From: Albidovulum sp. bin36
GTDB lineage: Bacteria; Pseudomonadota; Alphaproteobacteria; Rhodobacterales; Rhodobacteraceae
Direction of reading: 5' to 3'
DNA: 53,176 bases
Assembly: GCA_002238565.1 (NCBI GenBank)
Contig: MPMP01000031.1
Span: forward strand, 1-53,176
Of the stretch, positions 24,301 to 33,178 are shown piece after piece. The notes beneath the pieces were generated by a model, which ran no database searches, was not told the origin of the DNA, and worked only from the letters and a program-made list of their open reading frames with translations. Position 1 is the stretch's first letter, and the number at the start of each line of letters is the position of its first letter. A program made the position numbers and the translations under genes.

Positions 24301-26547
24301 TCTACGCTCAACGCGGTCTACATGCGCAACGTGCCGCCAACTCCGGCGAACTACGCCCAGCGCAGCGGGCGCGCAGGGCGCAGCGGCCAGCCCGCGCTAG
24401 TCGTCACCTACTGCGCGGCGAGGTCGCCGCATGACCAGTATTTCTTTTCCGAACCGGCGCGAATGGTAGCCGGCGCGGTCAATCCTCCGAATATTGACCT
24501 CGCCAACGAGGACCTGATCCGCAGCCATCTGCACGCGGTCTGGCTCGCGGAAACCGGAGTAAAGCTCGGCTCGTACGTAAAGGAAGTACTTAATCTGGAA
24601 AAGCCAGACGAGTTGCCATTGATTGACGAGGTCGCACTGCAGATCCGCGCCTCTCGCGCGGAGTCCAAGGCATTAGATCGGGCAAACCGAATTCTCGAGA
24701 CTCTTGCCAACGATCTTACCGAGTCGGTCGCTCCCTGGTACACCGGCACATGGCTAACGAGCGCAATGAATTCTGCGGAGCGGCGCTTTCTCAAGGCGTT
24801 CGATCGATGGCGCTCACTCTTCAAGGCAACAACAAACCAGATGGAAGTTGCCAACGGCGCCGTCAACAACGCCGCGGCGACCGAACGGGAGCGCCGGGAA
24901 GCCAAAGCCCGATACGATGAAGCCCACATACAAAAGGAACTGCTTCTAAATAGCAAGAACTTGCGCCATTCCGATTTCGCCACGTACCGATACTTAGCGG
25001 CCGCAGGGTTCCTTCCAGGCTACAACTTCCCGCGATTGCCGCTGTTAGCCTTCATTCGGGGCCGACGCGGCAAGGTGGCCCGCGACTCGTTTCTTAGCCG
25101 GCCCAGGTTTATCGGACTAACGGAATTCGGCCCCCAGTCGATCATCTATCATGAAGGCAGCACCTATCGCGTGGGGCGCGCCATCCTCTCGATTCCCGAC
25201 GACTCGGACGCGACTTCGTCGTTCAATCTCCCGGTACGGGCCGCGCGCATTTGTCCGGAATGCGGGTACGGGCACTTTGCCGACCAGGTGAATTACGAGC
25301 GCTGCGTTAGCTGCGAGTCTCCGCTCAACGGCGGCAAGGCCATCGGAAACCTCTTTCGAATCGAGCAGGTGTCGACCCGGCGAGCGAACCGCATCACTTC
25401 CGACGAAGAGGAACGCCAGCGCCAGGGCTACGAGATGATCACGACGCTTCGCTTCAGCGAAGAAAAAGGCCGGTCCAGAGTCGAGGAGCTTGCCATCGAG
25501 GAGAACGGCGAGACTTTGCTGGAGTTGCGATACGGCCCGGCCGCGACTCTTTGGCGCATCAATCTCGGATGGCGGCGCCGCGAAGCAAAATCCGTTTACG
25601 GTTTTAGCGTGGATACCAACACCGGCGATTGGACCAAGGACCCGCAAGCGCCTACGGATGCAGAAGACGATAGCGTAAGGGAAGGAAAAAATATCGAGCG
25701 CATAACGCCGTTCGTTGAGGATACCCGAAACGTACTAATTGCTCGTCCCGAGGTCGCGCTAACCGACACGGCCATGGTATCGCTGCAATACGCCATTAAA
25801 CGCGCAATTGAGCAGGAGTACCAGCTCGAAGAGGCAGAACTCGCCGCCGAGCCGCTGCCCGATCGCGCCAACCGCGCCACTATTCTCTTCTATGAAGCCG
25901 CCGAGGGCGGCGCGGGGGTTCTAACCCGCTTGGCCAGCGACCCCGGCGCGCTAGCCAGGATTGCCCGCAAGGCGCTTGAAGTATGCCATTACGAATCGCT
26001 ATCGGGAAACTGGATCGATCGAGACGATCTGGTCGATCGCGACAAAGACTGCGAAGCCGGCTGCTATCGCTGCTTGCTGAGCTACTACAACCAGCCGGAT
26101 CATCGGCAGATCGACCGGCGGGATCCGGATATGCTCGACCTGCTCTGCCGACTTGCGCGCGGCGAGCGCAAGAGCAATGGACACTCGCAGACCGGCAACG
26201 ACAGCTTCGACGAATTGATCAACATCTCCGGTTCGGGCTTGGAGAAAGCCTGGCTGAACCACCTAAAAACGATTGGCAGTCGCCTTCCCGACCGCGGACA
26301 GCCCTATCTGAAGGAATTCAACACGAGGCCCGACTTTGCCTACACGAGCGAACAGACTCTCGTTTATATCGACGGCCCCCACCATCGCAGCAAGCGCCAA
26401 CAGTCCGACGACGCGGACATCACTAGGCAACTCGAAGACGCCGGCTATACCGTCGTGCGATTCACCGAAGATCAATCTTCCTGGCAAAGCATTCTGGACG
26501 AATACGCCTGGATATTCGGTTCAGGCGCGGATTCGCAAATCGACTAA
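21316..26547 (+). CDS. DEAD-box/DUF1998 helicase with C-terminal Vsr/DUF559-like nuclease domain
   Basis: This is a 1743-residue protein. Residues ~85-260 hold helicase motif I TTGTGSGKS (112-120), YPMNALCNSQREE and DELH (237-240). The C-terminal helicase lobe (~985-1025) has MELGVDIS and YAQRSGRAGRSGQ. Cys pairs near ~455 (CRSCGQEY), ~570 and ~1311 (CPECGYG...CVSCESP) suggest zinc sites. Residues ~1518-1610 form a DUF1998 region (EAAEGGAGVL; CYRCLLSYYNQPDH). Residues ~1638-1740 look like a PD-(D/E)XK fold: RPDFAY, VYIDGPHH, EDAGYTVVRF. It combines roles of DISARM DrmA and DrmB with a nuclease. The ATG follows GGGGAGAG. It is first in a three-gene operon. Confidence 0.8.
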   Translation: MDVFKIRDNLVAEYERFSRSFTTIRAEDISNMVDTAYRAGHFWPAPLIQLNPNFEPGGYVDALVANGTLDAECANIFRIKAESDVVGKRLLLHRHQTDAIEIARRGKSYVLTTGTGSGKSLGYFIPIVDDVLRRKRAGDPCNGITAIIVYPMNALCNSQREELEKYLRLGYGETGQPVTFARYTGQESQEERERIAKNPPDILLTNYVMLELIMTRFLETDKAIRNHAAGLRFLVLDELHTYRGRQGADVAMLVRRVRERFNEELLCVGTSATMASEGSPGDRDAKVADIASRLFGATVNPENIVSESLRPATDRDSNFGGPELRAAIEAGVPASLSHEILAAHPLAAWIEQNLGLEDIDGKLVRISRPKTILDASKCLADECGLGIESCRSFLEKFLLASHRCRNERGQSFFAFRLHQFISGAWNAYSTMEAPGERYLTLDGQQFKPGDRNRPLFTLCFCRSCGQEYLPVWANLASKQPQAFEPRDLTERSNDGEDIQFGYLMPDSNGIFDPSRQDSQFPDDWIEYRGDEPRLKYHFRRYSPVRVQVDTLGEIAENGLPAWFIPESFRFCLNPDCNAYFDGSVRSDLTKLSGLSSEGRSSATTVLALSSLKQLIGTDLDERTKKLLAFTDNRQDASLQAGHFNDFIHILLLRGALVAAIRADSAGILTDDILTQRVLAHLRLDAEDYAANSSEVKGFKARNTVNTLRDVLGYRLYFDLQRGWRINNPNLEQLDILDIGFKGLMECCEDEDEWRARHPLLGSIGPGRRYDIVRELLDRMRRALCIKTIYLDPNFQEQIRNRSYNQLKEPWGLSEEERLVSHAFMIPRPGNRARRLDYRILNISFRSAFGRKLKSRTLWGADNRSYPQKFDEDAYNAVIDDILSVLTVYGYVERAELDGGRTGFRIDSTALEWRLAGNAGSQTSKANVFFRNLYENVAALLGRDDRLLHQLEAREHTAQVDADIREQRETRFRRGLEPTGLPILFCSPTMELGVDISTLNAVYMRNVPPTPANYAQRSGRAGRSGQPALVVTYCAARSPHDQYFFSEPARMVAGAVNPPNIDLANEDLIRSHLHAVWLAETGVKLGSYVKEVLNLEKPDELPLIDEVALQIRASRAESKALDRANRILETLANDLTESVAPWYTGTWLTSAMNSAERRFLKAFDRWRSLFKATTNQMEVANGAVNNAAATERERREAKARYDEAHIQKELLLNSKNLRHSDFATYRYLAAAGFLPGYNFPRLPLLAFIRGRRGKVARDSFLSRPRFIGLTEFGPQSIIYHEGSTYRVGRAILSIPDDSDATSSFNLPVRAARICPECGYGHFADQVNYERCVSCESPLNGGKAIGNLFRIEQVSTRRANRITSDEEERQRQGYEMITTLRFSEEKGRSRVEELAIEENGETLLELRYGPAATLWRINLGWRRREAKSVYGFSVDTNTGDWTKDPQAPTDAEDDSVREGKNIERITPFVEDTRNVLIARPEVALTDTAMVSLQYAIKRAIEQEYQLEEAELAAEPLPDRANRATILFYEAAEGGAGVLTRLASDPGALARIARKALEVCHYESLSGNWIDRDDLVDRDKDCEAGCYRCLLSYYNQPDHRQIDRRDPDMLDLLCRLARGERKSNGHSQTGNDSFDELINISGSGLEKAWLNHLKTIGSRLPDRGQPYLKEFNTRPDFAYTSEQTLVYIDGPHHRSKRQQSDDADITRQLEDAGYTVVRFTEDQSSWQSILDEYAWIFGSGADSQID

Positions 26548-26565
26548 TTTTCTATAGAGAGGGGC

Positions 26566-29430
26566 ATGGCAGAGGCGATAGCATTCAAGCCGGGCGATCT
26601 GGTCCGGGCGCGAGATCGAGAATGGGTGGTTCTGCCGGAGCCGCGCCACAATCTCCTGCGGCTTCGCCCCCTAGGAGGGGCGGAAGACGATGCGACGCTC
26701 ATTTATCTTCCTCTGGAGCCCGAGATGCCGGGGCCGGCAACTTTCGACCTCCCGAATCCCGATGCCGCGGGCACGCAGGAAGCAGCCCTGCTGCTGCGCG
26801 ACGCGCTTCGCCTAAAGCTCCGAGCCGGAGCCGGGCCCTTCCGGAGCTTCGGAAACCTCAATGTCGAGCCGCGAGCCTATCAGCTCGTGCCTCTTCTCAT
26901 GGCGCTCAAACTGGATATAGTCCGCTTGCTCGTCGCCGACGATGTCGGCATCGGCAAGACAATCGAAGCGGGCCTGATTGCAAGGGAGATGCTTGATCGA
27001 GGCGAGATCGAGCGAATTGCCGTTATATGCCCGCCGCACCTGTGCGAACAGTGGCAGCGCGAACTCGCGACAAAATTCGCCATCGATGCCGAGGTCGTGC
27101 GCACCGGCACGGCCACGCGCCTTGAACGGGGATTGCGGCCGGACGAATCCGTGTTCGAGGTTTATCCCCATACCGTCGTATCCCTGGACTACATCAAGTC
27201 GGACAGACGCCGCAGCGACTTCCTGCGCGCTTGCCCAGAGTTCGTTATCGTCGACGAGGCTCACACATGCGTGCAGTCGAATACAAACACGCGACACCAG
27301 CGCTACAAGCTTCTGAGGGGTCTCGCCGAATCCGAACCGCGGCGCAACATGGTGTTTCTAACCGCCACGCCGCATTCGGGAGACGATGCGGCTTTCCACA
27401 ACTTGCTCGGACTGCTGGAGCCCAAATTCGCGCGCCTGGCGGAAGCGCCCGAGGGAGACGAAAGAAGCCGCCTGCGCGACGAACTAGCCCGGCATTTCGT
27501 ACAGCGGCGCCGCGGCGACATAGAAGAGTGGAAGGACGAGACCGGCTTTCCGGTTCGAGAAAGCCGCGAAGCGACCTACCGTCTAGCCGGCGACTGGGGC
27601 GGCCTTTTCGACGACGTGATCGCCTACGCCCGCACCATGGTGCGGCGAGCGGAAGGCGGAAGCAAGCTTCAGCAGCGCATGTCCTGGTGGGCCGCGCTCG
27701 CTCTCCTGCGCTGCATTTCCTCAAGCCCGGCGGCCGCGTCGCTGGCACTACGAACCAGACTTCAGGCGTCGGAGGGAGAAACCGAGCACATCCGGCTTTC
27801 GAAATTGAATCGAGCGGCAAGCGAAGCCGTTATGGACGAGACGACCGACGACTCGCTTACGTACACCGAAACCGTTCCCGCCGGCACAGTCGAGGAGCCG
27901 GAAGACGCCTCGTCGCTTCGCCGGCTAATTGACCGCGCGGATGCGCTACGCGGTCCGGCGAAGGATCCCAAGCTCAAGGCTTTGATCAAAGAGGTTGGCG
28001 GGCTAATGCGCGCCGAATACCGGCCCGTCGTGTTTTGCCGCTTCATCGCAACCGCGCACTATGTCGGCCAGGAGCTCGTGAAAGCGCTCGGCAATTCGAA
28101 GACGAAAATCGTCGTAATCACCGGTGAACTCACCTCCGACCAGCGAGAGGAGCGGATTGAAGAGCTAGGAGACCTCCAAGACAATGTCGCGCCCGTTCTT
28201 GTGGCGACCGACTGCCTTTCGGAAGGGGTCAATCTTCAAACCCATTTCAACGCGGTCGTCCATTACGACCTTACTTGGAACCCGACTCGCCACGAGCAGC
28301 GCGAGGGCCGTTCAGACCGATTCGGGCAAGCCTCCCCGATCGTTCGCGCGCTAATGCTGTACGGCGAAGACAATCCCGTCGACGGCGCCATCCTTCGGGT
28401 GATAATTCGCAAGGCGGAAAAAATTCGGAAAGAACTCGGCATCGCCGTGCCTTTGCCGGCGGACAACAACAAGGTGGTCGATGCAATCATGAAGGCGGTC
28501 CTCTTTCACGGCGGTCCCGCCTACCGAGCCTCGCAGATGACTTTCGACCTAGGGCTCGCCGAATCGGAGGCGGAAGATGTCTGGCAGAAGGCCGGCAACC
28601 AGATATCTCGCACGGTTTTCGCTCAGCGTAGATTGACCCCTGAAGACGTTTTGCCCGAATGGCGAAAGGCCGTATCCGCATTGGGCGGACCGGACGATGT
28701 CGCCCGCTTCGTGCGCCTGTCGGCCGAAAGGATTGGAGCGGCCCTCGACGCGCGGAACGGCTATTACCGGTTTCCGGTCGCGCACTGCCCGAAACCGCTC
28801 CAGGATCGACTCGATGCCATCGGCTTCGCCGGCTCGGCAAAAATCGCATTCTCGCAGCCTGCGCCAACAGGTGCCGCCTACATTCATCGCACTCACCCGC
28901 TAGTCTCCGCACTTGCCGACTACGTAGCCGAGGAGGCGCTGGATAGCTCCAAGCCCGCCATCGGCGCCCGCGCCAGCGCCATCTTCACGGGGGAAGTCGA
29001 CACCCGCACCACGCTTTACCTATTGCGCCTTCGCAGCCAGCTTTCAGTGGAGCAGCGCGGTTCAGACGGACGATACTCGACGAAAAGAACGCTTCTAGCC
29101 GAGGAATGCCTCGGCATTGCGATCCGCGGCGGCGCTACACGACCCGAGATGCTTACCGAGAACGATGCTCTGTCGCTCCTCTCCCTGGAGCCGAGTCGCA
29201 ATATGATGGACAGTCAGAAGCGCCATCTTGTTCGGCAGGTTCTAAGCGACATGCCGAACATGGAAGAAATTTTCAATAACGTGGCCCGCGAGCGGGCTCA
29301 ACGGCTGCTTTCGGATCATCGACGCATCCGGACAGCAAGCGATGCCAGGGGCCTGCGCTATAGCGTCACTCCGTCCCTTCCTGTCGACAAGATCGGAGTT
29401 TATGTCTTCATGCCCCTGGCCAATATTTAA
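26566..29430 (+). CDS. DrmD-like SNF2-family helicase
   Basis: The 954-residue superfamily 2 ATPase resembles DISARM DrmD and other SNF2-type translocases. An N-terminal beta-rich region (FKPGDLVRARDREWVVL) precedes motif I DDVGIGKTIEAGLI (~122-136), VICPPHLCEQWQREL, the DEAH box in VIVDEAHTC (~226), FLTATPHSGDD, and in the C-terminal lobe LSEGVNLQ and HEQREGRSDRFGQ (~570). It would translocate on DNA and probably helps discriminate or process unmodified DNA. It lies 18 bp after the fused helicase/nuclease gene and 2 bp before the methyltransferase gene. In class 1 DISARM, drmD is likewise next to the adenine methyltransferase gene. Confidence 0.82.
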   Translation: MAEAIAFKPGDLVRARDREWVVLPEPRHNLLRLRPLGGAEDDATLIYLPLEPEMPGPATFDLPNPDAAGTQEAALLLRDALRLKLRAGAGPFRSFGNLNVEPRAYQLVPLLMALKLDIVRLLVADDVGIGKTIEAGLIAREMLDRGEIERIAVICPPHLCEQWQRELATKFAIDAEVVRTGTATRLERGLRPDESVFEVYPHTVVSLDYIKSDRRRSDFLRACPEFVIVDEAHTCVQSNTNTRHQRYKLLRGLAESEPRRNMVFLTATPHSGDDAAFHNLLGLLEPKFARLAEAPEGDERSRLRDELARHFVQRRRGDIEEWKDETGFPVRESREATYRLAGDWGGLFDDVIAYARTMVRRAEGGSKLQQRMSWWAALALLRCISSSPAAASLALRTRLQASEGETEHIRLSKLNRAASEAVMDETTDDSLTYTETVPAGTVEEPEDASSLRRLIDRADALRGPAKDPKLKALIKEVGGLMRAEYRPVVFCRFIATAHYVGQELVKALGNSKTKIVVITGELTSDQREERIEELGDLQDNVAPVLVATDCLSEGVNLQTHFNAVVHYDLTWNPTRHEQREGRSDRFGQASPIVRALMLYGEDNPVDGAILRVIIRKAEKIRKELGIAVPLPADNNKVVDAIMKAVLFHGGPAYRASQMTFDLGLAESEAEDVWQKAGNQISRTVFAQRRLTPEDVLPEWRKAVSALGGPDDVARFVRLSAERIGAALDARNGYYRFPVAHCPKPLQDRLDAIGFAGSAKIAFSQPAPTGAAYIHRTHPLVSALADYVAEEALDSSKPAIGARASAIFTGEVDTRTTLYLLRLRSQLSVEQRGSDGRYSTKRTLLAEECLGIAIRGGATRPEMLTENDALSLLSLEPSRNMMDSQKRHLVRQVLSDMPNMEEIFNNVARERAQRLLSDHRRIRTASDARGLRYSVTPSLPVDKIGVYVFMPLANI

Positions 29431-29432
29431 CC

Positions 29433-32400
29433 ATGGCAAGCACTCGAAGAAGCAGAGGATTCACGGCGCTCAGGATCGAAGGCGGGATCCTCCCGCCGGA
29501 GTTTCTCCAGACAATTGCCGCGCTGGAAGCTCCGCGACAAACCGGCATCGAATACGGTCTTTCGAAATCGCTCGCGATCAAGGAAGAGCTCGCTAGATAC
29601 TGGAGCATCGCCAACGATAGCTACGAACGCTATGCCGAGCGCCGACCTCGCACAGACCTCGATGCATCGCTGGTCTGCATCGACGAATGGCTAATCCCCT
29701 TTCTGCGCACGATTCTCGGCTATGGCGATCTGACTTCCGCCAACCAGGTCATGCTTGAGGACCGCATATTCAAGCTGACGCACAACGCATGCGACGGGGC
29801 CGTGCCGCTCCTGCTTGTCAACCAGGAATTCGATCTCGACAAGGCCGTTCAGGAGTTCGGAATAGACGGCCGCCGCCAGGCTCCTCACGTAACGATGCAG
29901 GAATACCTCAACGCTCAGGATGCCGCGCTGTGGGGAATCGTCTCCAACGGATCGAAACTTCGCATACTGCGCGACAATACGAGCCTGACCAAGCCATCCT
30001 ATATCGAGGCAGACCTCGATCTCTTATTTAACGAAGAACTCTACCCGGACTTTTCCGCGCTTTGGCTGACCGCGCACGCAAGCCGCTTGAAACCCGTCGA
30101 CGACAAGCCGTCGAACTGCATTATCGAATCCTGGCGGGCCAAGGCACACGAAAACGGAGAACGCATCCGGGAAAACCTCCGCGACGGCGTTGCCAATGCC
30201 TTGCTCCATTTCGGAAACGGCTTCCTGCAGCATCACGCAAATGCCGATCTTCGCAAGGAACTAAATTGCGGCTCGCTCTCGCCTGAGGGCTACTTTCAGC
30301 AACTACTCCGGCTCGTCTACCGCTTGCTCTTTCTCTTTACCGTAGAAGAACGCAACCTGCTTCACGCCCCTCGGGCAACGGAGGGACAGCGCTCGATATT
30401 CCTAGAGGGCTACTCCCTGTCCCGGCTGCGAGACCGCGCCCTCCGGCGGCGACATTACGACCGTAACAGCGACCTCTGGCAGGGGCTTCAAATCACTTTC
30501 CGGTCGCTGGCGGATGGTGCTCCCGGTCTTGGACTACCGCCGCTCGGCGGCTTGTTTCGCTCCGACCTGTGCCCCAACCTCGACAATGCGGCCATCGCGA
30601 ACGAAAGCCTTCTCCAGGCTGTCCGCAGCCTCTCCTACTTTCGTTCCGGAAGCAGCCTTGCACGCATTAACTACAGAGATATGGACACCGAGGAATTGGG
30701 ATCCGTCTACGAAAGCCTTCTGGAAATTCAGCCGGTCATAGACGTTGACGCTTCTCCTTGGACATTCGCATTCTTCGGCGACAGTGATGGCGAACGAACC
30801 AAGGGATCCGAGCGGAAATTAACCGGTTCCTATTTTACGCCGCCTACCCTCGTCAGCGAATTAATCAAGTCGACGCTAGAACCGGTTATCTCTGAGTCGG
30901 TCGCCTCCCGGCCAAACGATCCGCGCGGTGCAATTCTCGAATTGAAGGTCGTGGATCCAGCATGCGGTTCGGGGCATTTCCTTCTAGCGGCCGCACGTCG
31001 TCTTGCCTTCGAAATCGTGCGTATCGAATCGAGCGTCGGCGAATCTGACGAAACCCTGCGACAGCGCGCAATGCGAGACGTTGTGCGAAACTGCATCTAC
31101 GGCGTGGACCGAAATCCACTTGCCGTGGAGCTTTGCAAGACCGCCCTTTGGATCGAAACCGTCGAACCAGGCAAACCACTTTCGTTTCTTGATTCAAACA
31201 TCATACAAGGCGACAGCCTAATTGGAATTCTTGATCCCAAGATCATTGAAAGAGGTATTCCTGCAGATGCCTACAAACAGTTGACGGGAGATGATAGGTT
31301 CGTTTGCAAAAGGCTTAGGCAGTTAAATGGCGAGCCTTGGAATTTTAGTCTATCCGATCAGGCCGCTTTAATTGAAATCGCCGGAGCAAGAGGTAACCTC
31401 GACTCCATGCCCGAGGAAACCATTGAAGACATCGAACGGAAACGCGCTGCATGGAAAGGATTGCAGGCGGATAAAACCCGTGCGCGAGAAGAGTTACTCG
31501 CCGATTGCTTCGTCGGAGCATTTTTGTCGCAAAAAACGAGCGAAACCCGAGATGTCGTGCCTCTGACCGAAGACCTTGATAGGCTACGTAGCGACATGCC
31601 GAAGCGACAAGGCGTTGAAGCTTTCGTTAGAGGGGTGAAAGGCATTAATCACTTCCTGCACTGGCATATTGCTTTCGCCGAAATTATGAAGTGCGGTGGA
31701 TTTGATGTCGTAATTGGCAATCCGCCTTGGGAAGTTTCTCAGCTTAATGAAGTAGAATTTTTTTCGATTATGTCACCTAGAATTGCCAAACTAGCCGGTG
31801 CATCTCGTAAACAAGCGATTGCTAGTCTCGAAAAAGACGATCCAATTCTTTGGAAAAAGTTTAAAGGTGCATTACACAATTACGTAGCTAAAAGCGGTTT
31901 TTGCCGAGGAAGCAATCGGTATTCGCTGAGCAACTACGGCAAACTCAACAACTATGCGCTCTTTGCTGAAACGTTCACACAACTCGTCAGCCCGCGAGGT
32001 CGAGCCGGGTTAATCGTGCCAACTGGTATAGCCACGGACCATTCCACAAAAGCATTTTTCGAAAATATTGTTACTCGCCAGAAACTTGTCAGTCTTTTTG
32101 ATTTTGAGAACAGGGAGAAGGTTTTTCCTAGCATTGATAGTCGGATAAAATTCTGCCTTCTTACGCTGAGCGGCGAACAAAATCCAATTCCCGAAGCCGA
32201 GTTTGCATTTTTTTTGCATCAGACTGAGCAACTGAAGGAGAAAGAACGCCGCTTCTCGCTTTCCAATGAAGATTTCTCGATGTTCAATCCAAATACACGG
32301 ACCTGCCCGATATTCCGAACTAGGCGCGACATGGAAATTGCTCGCAAGATGTATCGCCGGGCGGGTGTTCTTTGGAGGGAAGCGAAACCCGAGCAAGCAG

Positions 32401-33152
32401 AGTCGAATCCCTGGGGCATAAGCTTCATGCAGATGTTCAATATGACAAGCGACTCTGGTCTTTTTCGTACCCACGCAGAACTTTTAGCCGACGGATGGGA
32501 ACTTGCCGGTAACATTTTCGTACGGGGCGACGAACGCTATCTGCCGTTATACGAGGCCAAGCTATTTCATCAATACGACCACCGGTTCGCCACATTCGAA
32601 GGTGTCTCCGAGCGAGATATCAAGAATGGAAACGCCCGATCAATGCTTGCAAAGGAGAAGGCGAACCCAAAAACGATTTCAATACCGCGATATTGGATTG
32701 GGGAAAAACATGTCGCAGATAGGCTAGACAAGCACAAAAAACTTACAAATCAAGCAGAATCAAGCAGAATCAAGCAGAATCAAGCAGAATCAAGCAGAAT
32801 CAAGCAGAATCAAGCAGAATCAAGCAGAATCAAGCAGGCGGACGGTGGACTATTACGTCGCAATCCGCCTCATCGCGAGAGCAACGGAATCCAGACCGAT
32901 GCTCTGCGCTCTCCTTCCAAACTCGGCACTTGGACACAAGGGAGCCATTATCCGAATTGGAATTGGCAAGTGGCATTGAGATTGATTACTACGGCGACCA
33001 ACCAACGGACATTAATTACGTCGATGATTCCACTAGTTGCGCTTGGCCACAAAGGGGCAATAATTCAAGTCCAAACTGGCTTATGCCTTTCCGGAAAACA
33101 GCACGTTCAACCGACGAACGAACTGTCATCGCATCTGCCGTCAGTCAAGTAG
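29433..33152 (+). CDS. Eco57I-like N6-adenine DNA methyltransferase, phase-variable, C-terminus out of frame
   Basis: The frame as sequenced is 1239 codons. The catalytic core is complete: GSYFTPPTLVSELI, the SAM-binding DPACGSGHFLLAA (~507-519), YGVDRNPLAVELCK, and the catalytic NPPW in VVIGNPPWEV (~762). It resembles DrmMI/PglX-type defence methyltransferases, which mark self DNA. After residue ~1105 the frame crosses eight decamer repeats and then ends at 33152, while the conserved family C-terminus continues in another frame to 33700. With 6, 9 or 12 repeat copies the two would fuse (~1425 residues at 9). From about 31.2 kb the base composition becomes clearly more AT-rich, suggesting replacement of the target-recognition half. 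The gene starts 2 bp after drmD-like stop. Confidence 0.8.
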   Translation: MASTRRSRGFTALRIEGGILPPEFLQTIAALEAPRQTGIEYGLSKSLAIKEELARYWSIANDSYERYAERRPRTDLDASLVCIDEWLIPFLRTILGYGDLTSANQVMLEDRIFKLTHNACDGAVPLLLVNQEFDLDKAVQEFGIDGRRQAPHVTMQEYLNAQDAALWGIVSNGSKLRILRDNTSLTKPSYIEADLDLLFNEELYPDFSALWLTAHASRLKPVDDKPSNCIIESWRAKAHENGERIRENLRDGVANALLHFGNGFLQHHANADLRKELNCGSLSPEGYFQQLLRLVYRLLFLFTVEERNLLHAPRATEGQRSIFLEGYSLSRLRDRALRRRHYDRNSDLWQGLQITFRSLADGAPGLGLPPLGGLFRSDLCPNLDNAAIANESLLQAVRSLSYFRSGSSLARINYRDMDTEELGSVYESLLEIQPVIDVDASPWTFAFFGDSDGERTKGSERKLTGSYFTPPTLVSELIKSTLEPVISESVASRPNDPRGAILELKVVDPACGSGHFLLAAARRLAFEIVRIESSVGESDETLRQRAMRDVVRNCIYGVDRNPLAVELCKTALWIETVEPGKPLSFLDSNIIQGDSLIGILDPKIIERGIPADAYKQLTGDDRFVCKRLRQLNGEPWNFSLSDQAALIEIAGARGNLDSMPEETIEDIERKRAAWKGLQADKTRAREELLADCFVGAFLSQKTSETRDVVPLTEDLDRLRSDMPKRQGVEAFVRGVKGINHFLHWHIAFAEIMKCGGFDVVIGNPPWEVSQLNEVEFFSIMSPRIAKLAGASRKQAIASLEKDDPILWKKFKGALHNYVAKSGFCRGSNRYSLSNYGKLNNYALFAETFTQLVSPRGRAGLIVPTGIATDHSTKAFFENIVTRQKLVSLFDFENREKVFPSIDSRIKFCLLTLSGEQNPIPEAEFAFFLHQTEQLKEKERRFSLSNEDFSMFNPNTRTCPIFRTRRDMEIARKMYRRAGVLWREAKPEQAESNPWGISFMQMFNMTSDSGLFRTHAELLADGWELAGNIFVRGDERYLPLYEAKLFHQYDHRFATFEGVSERDIKNGNARSMLAKEKANPKTISIPRYWIGEKHVADRLDKHKKLTNQAESSRIKQNQAESSRIKQNQAESSRIKQADGGLLRRNPPHRESNGIQTDALRSPSKLGTWTQGSHYPNWNWQVALRLITTATNQRTLITSMIPLVALGHKGAIIQVQTGLCLSGKQHVQPTNELSSHLPSVK
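32751..32837 (+). repeat. Decamer tandem repeat (CAAGCAGAAT)8 plus 7 bp
   Basis: Eight perfect copies of CAAGCAGAAT (32751-32830) are followed by the partial unit CAAGCAG. The unit is not a multiple of three, so gain or loss of one copy changes the downstream frame. Because 10 and 3 share no factor, every frame through the tract encodes the same ten-residue cycle NQAESSRIKQ with no stop, so all three frames are passable. This is the classical structure of a slipped-strand phase-variation tract inside a gene. Confidence 0.95.
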
Positions 33153-33178
33153 GAATGAGTGATAGAGCACCCCTGCTA
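32851..33178 (+). repeat. Three homologous coding segments, 113 bp apart, each in a different frame
   Basis: Segments of 34 codons begin at 32851, 32964 and 33077. Copy 1 includes VAIRLIARATESR and ALGHKGAII, copy 2 VALRLITTATNQR and ALGHKGAII, and copy 3 PFRKTARSTDERT. Copies 1 and 2 share 18 of 36 aligned residues without gaps, yet 14 of those 18 identical residues use different codons. The 113-bp period moves each copy to the next frame. Copy 3 leads into the conserved methyltransferase C-terminus; copies 1 and 2 are followed by stops (32977 and just after 33149). The similarity is at the protein level, so this is not a fresh DNA duplication. Confidence 0.75.

Noticed and set aside
32751..32837. 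Decamer array as a CRISPR or origin iteron
   Set aside because: Units are contiguous with no spacers and lie within a coding frame, so a phase-variation tract explains them better.
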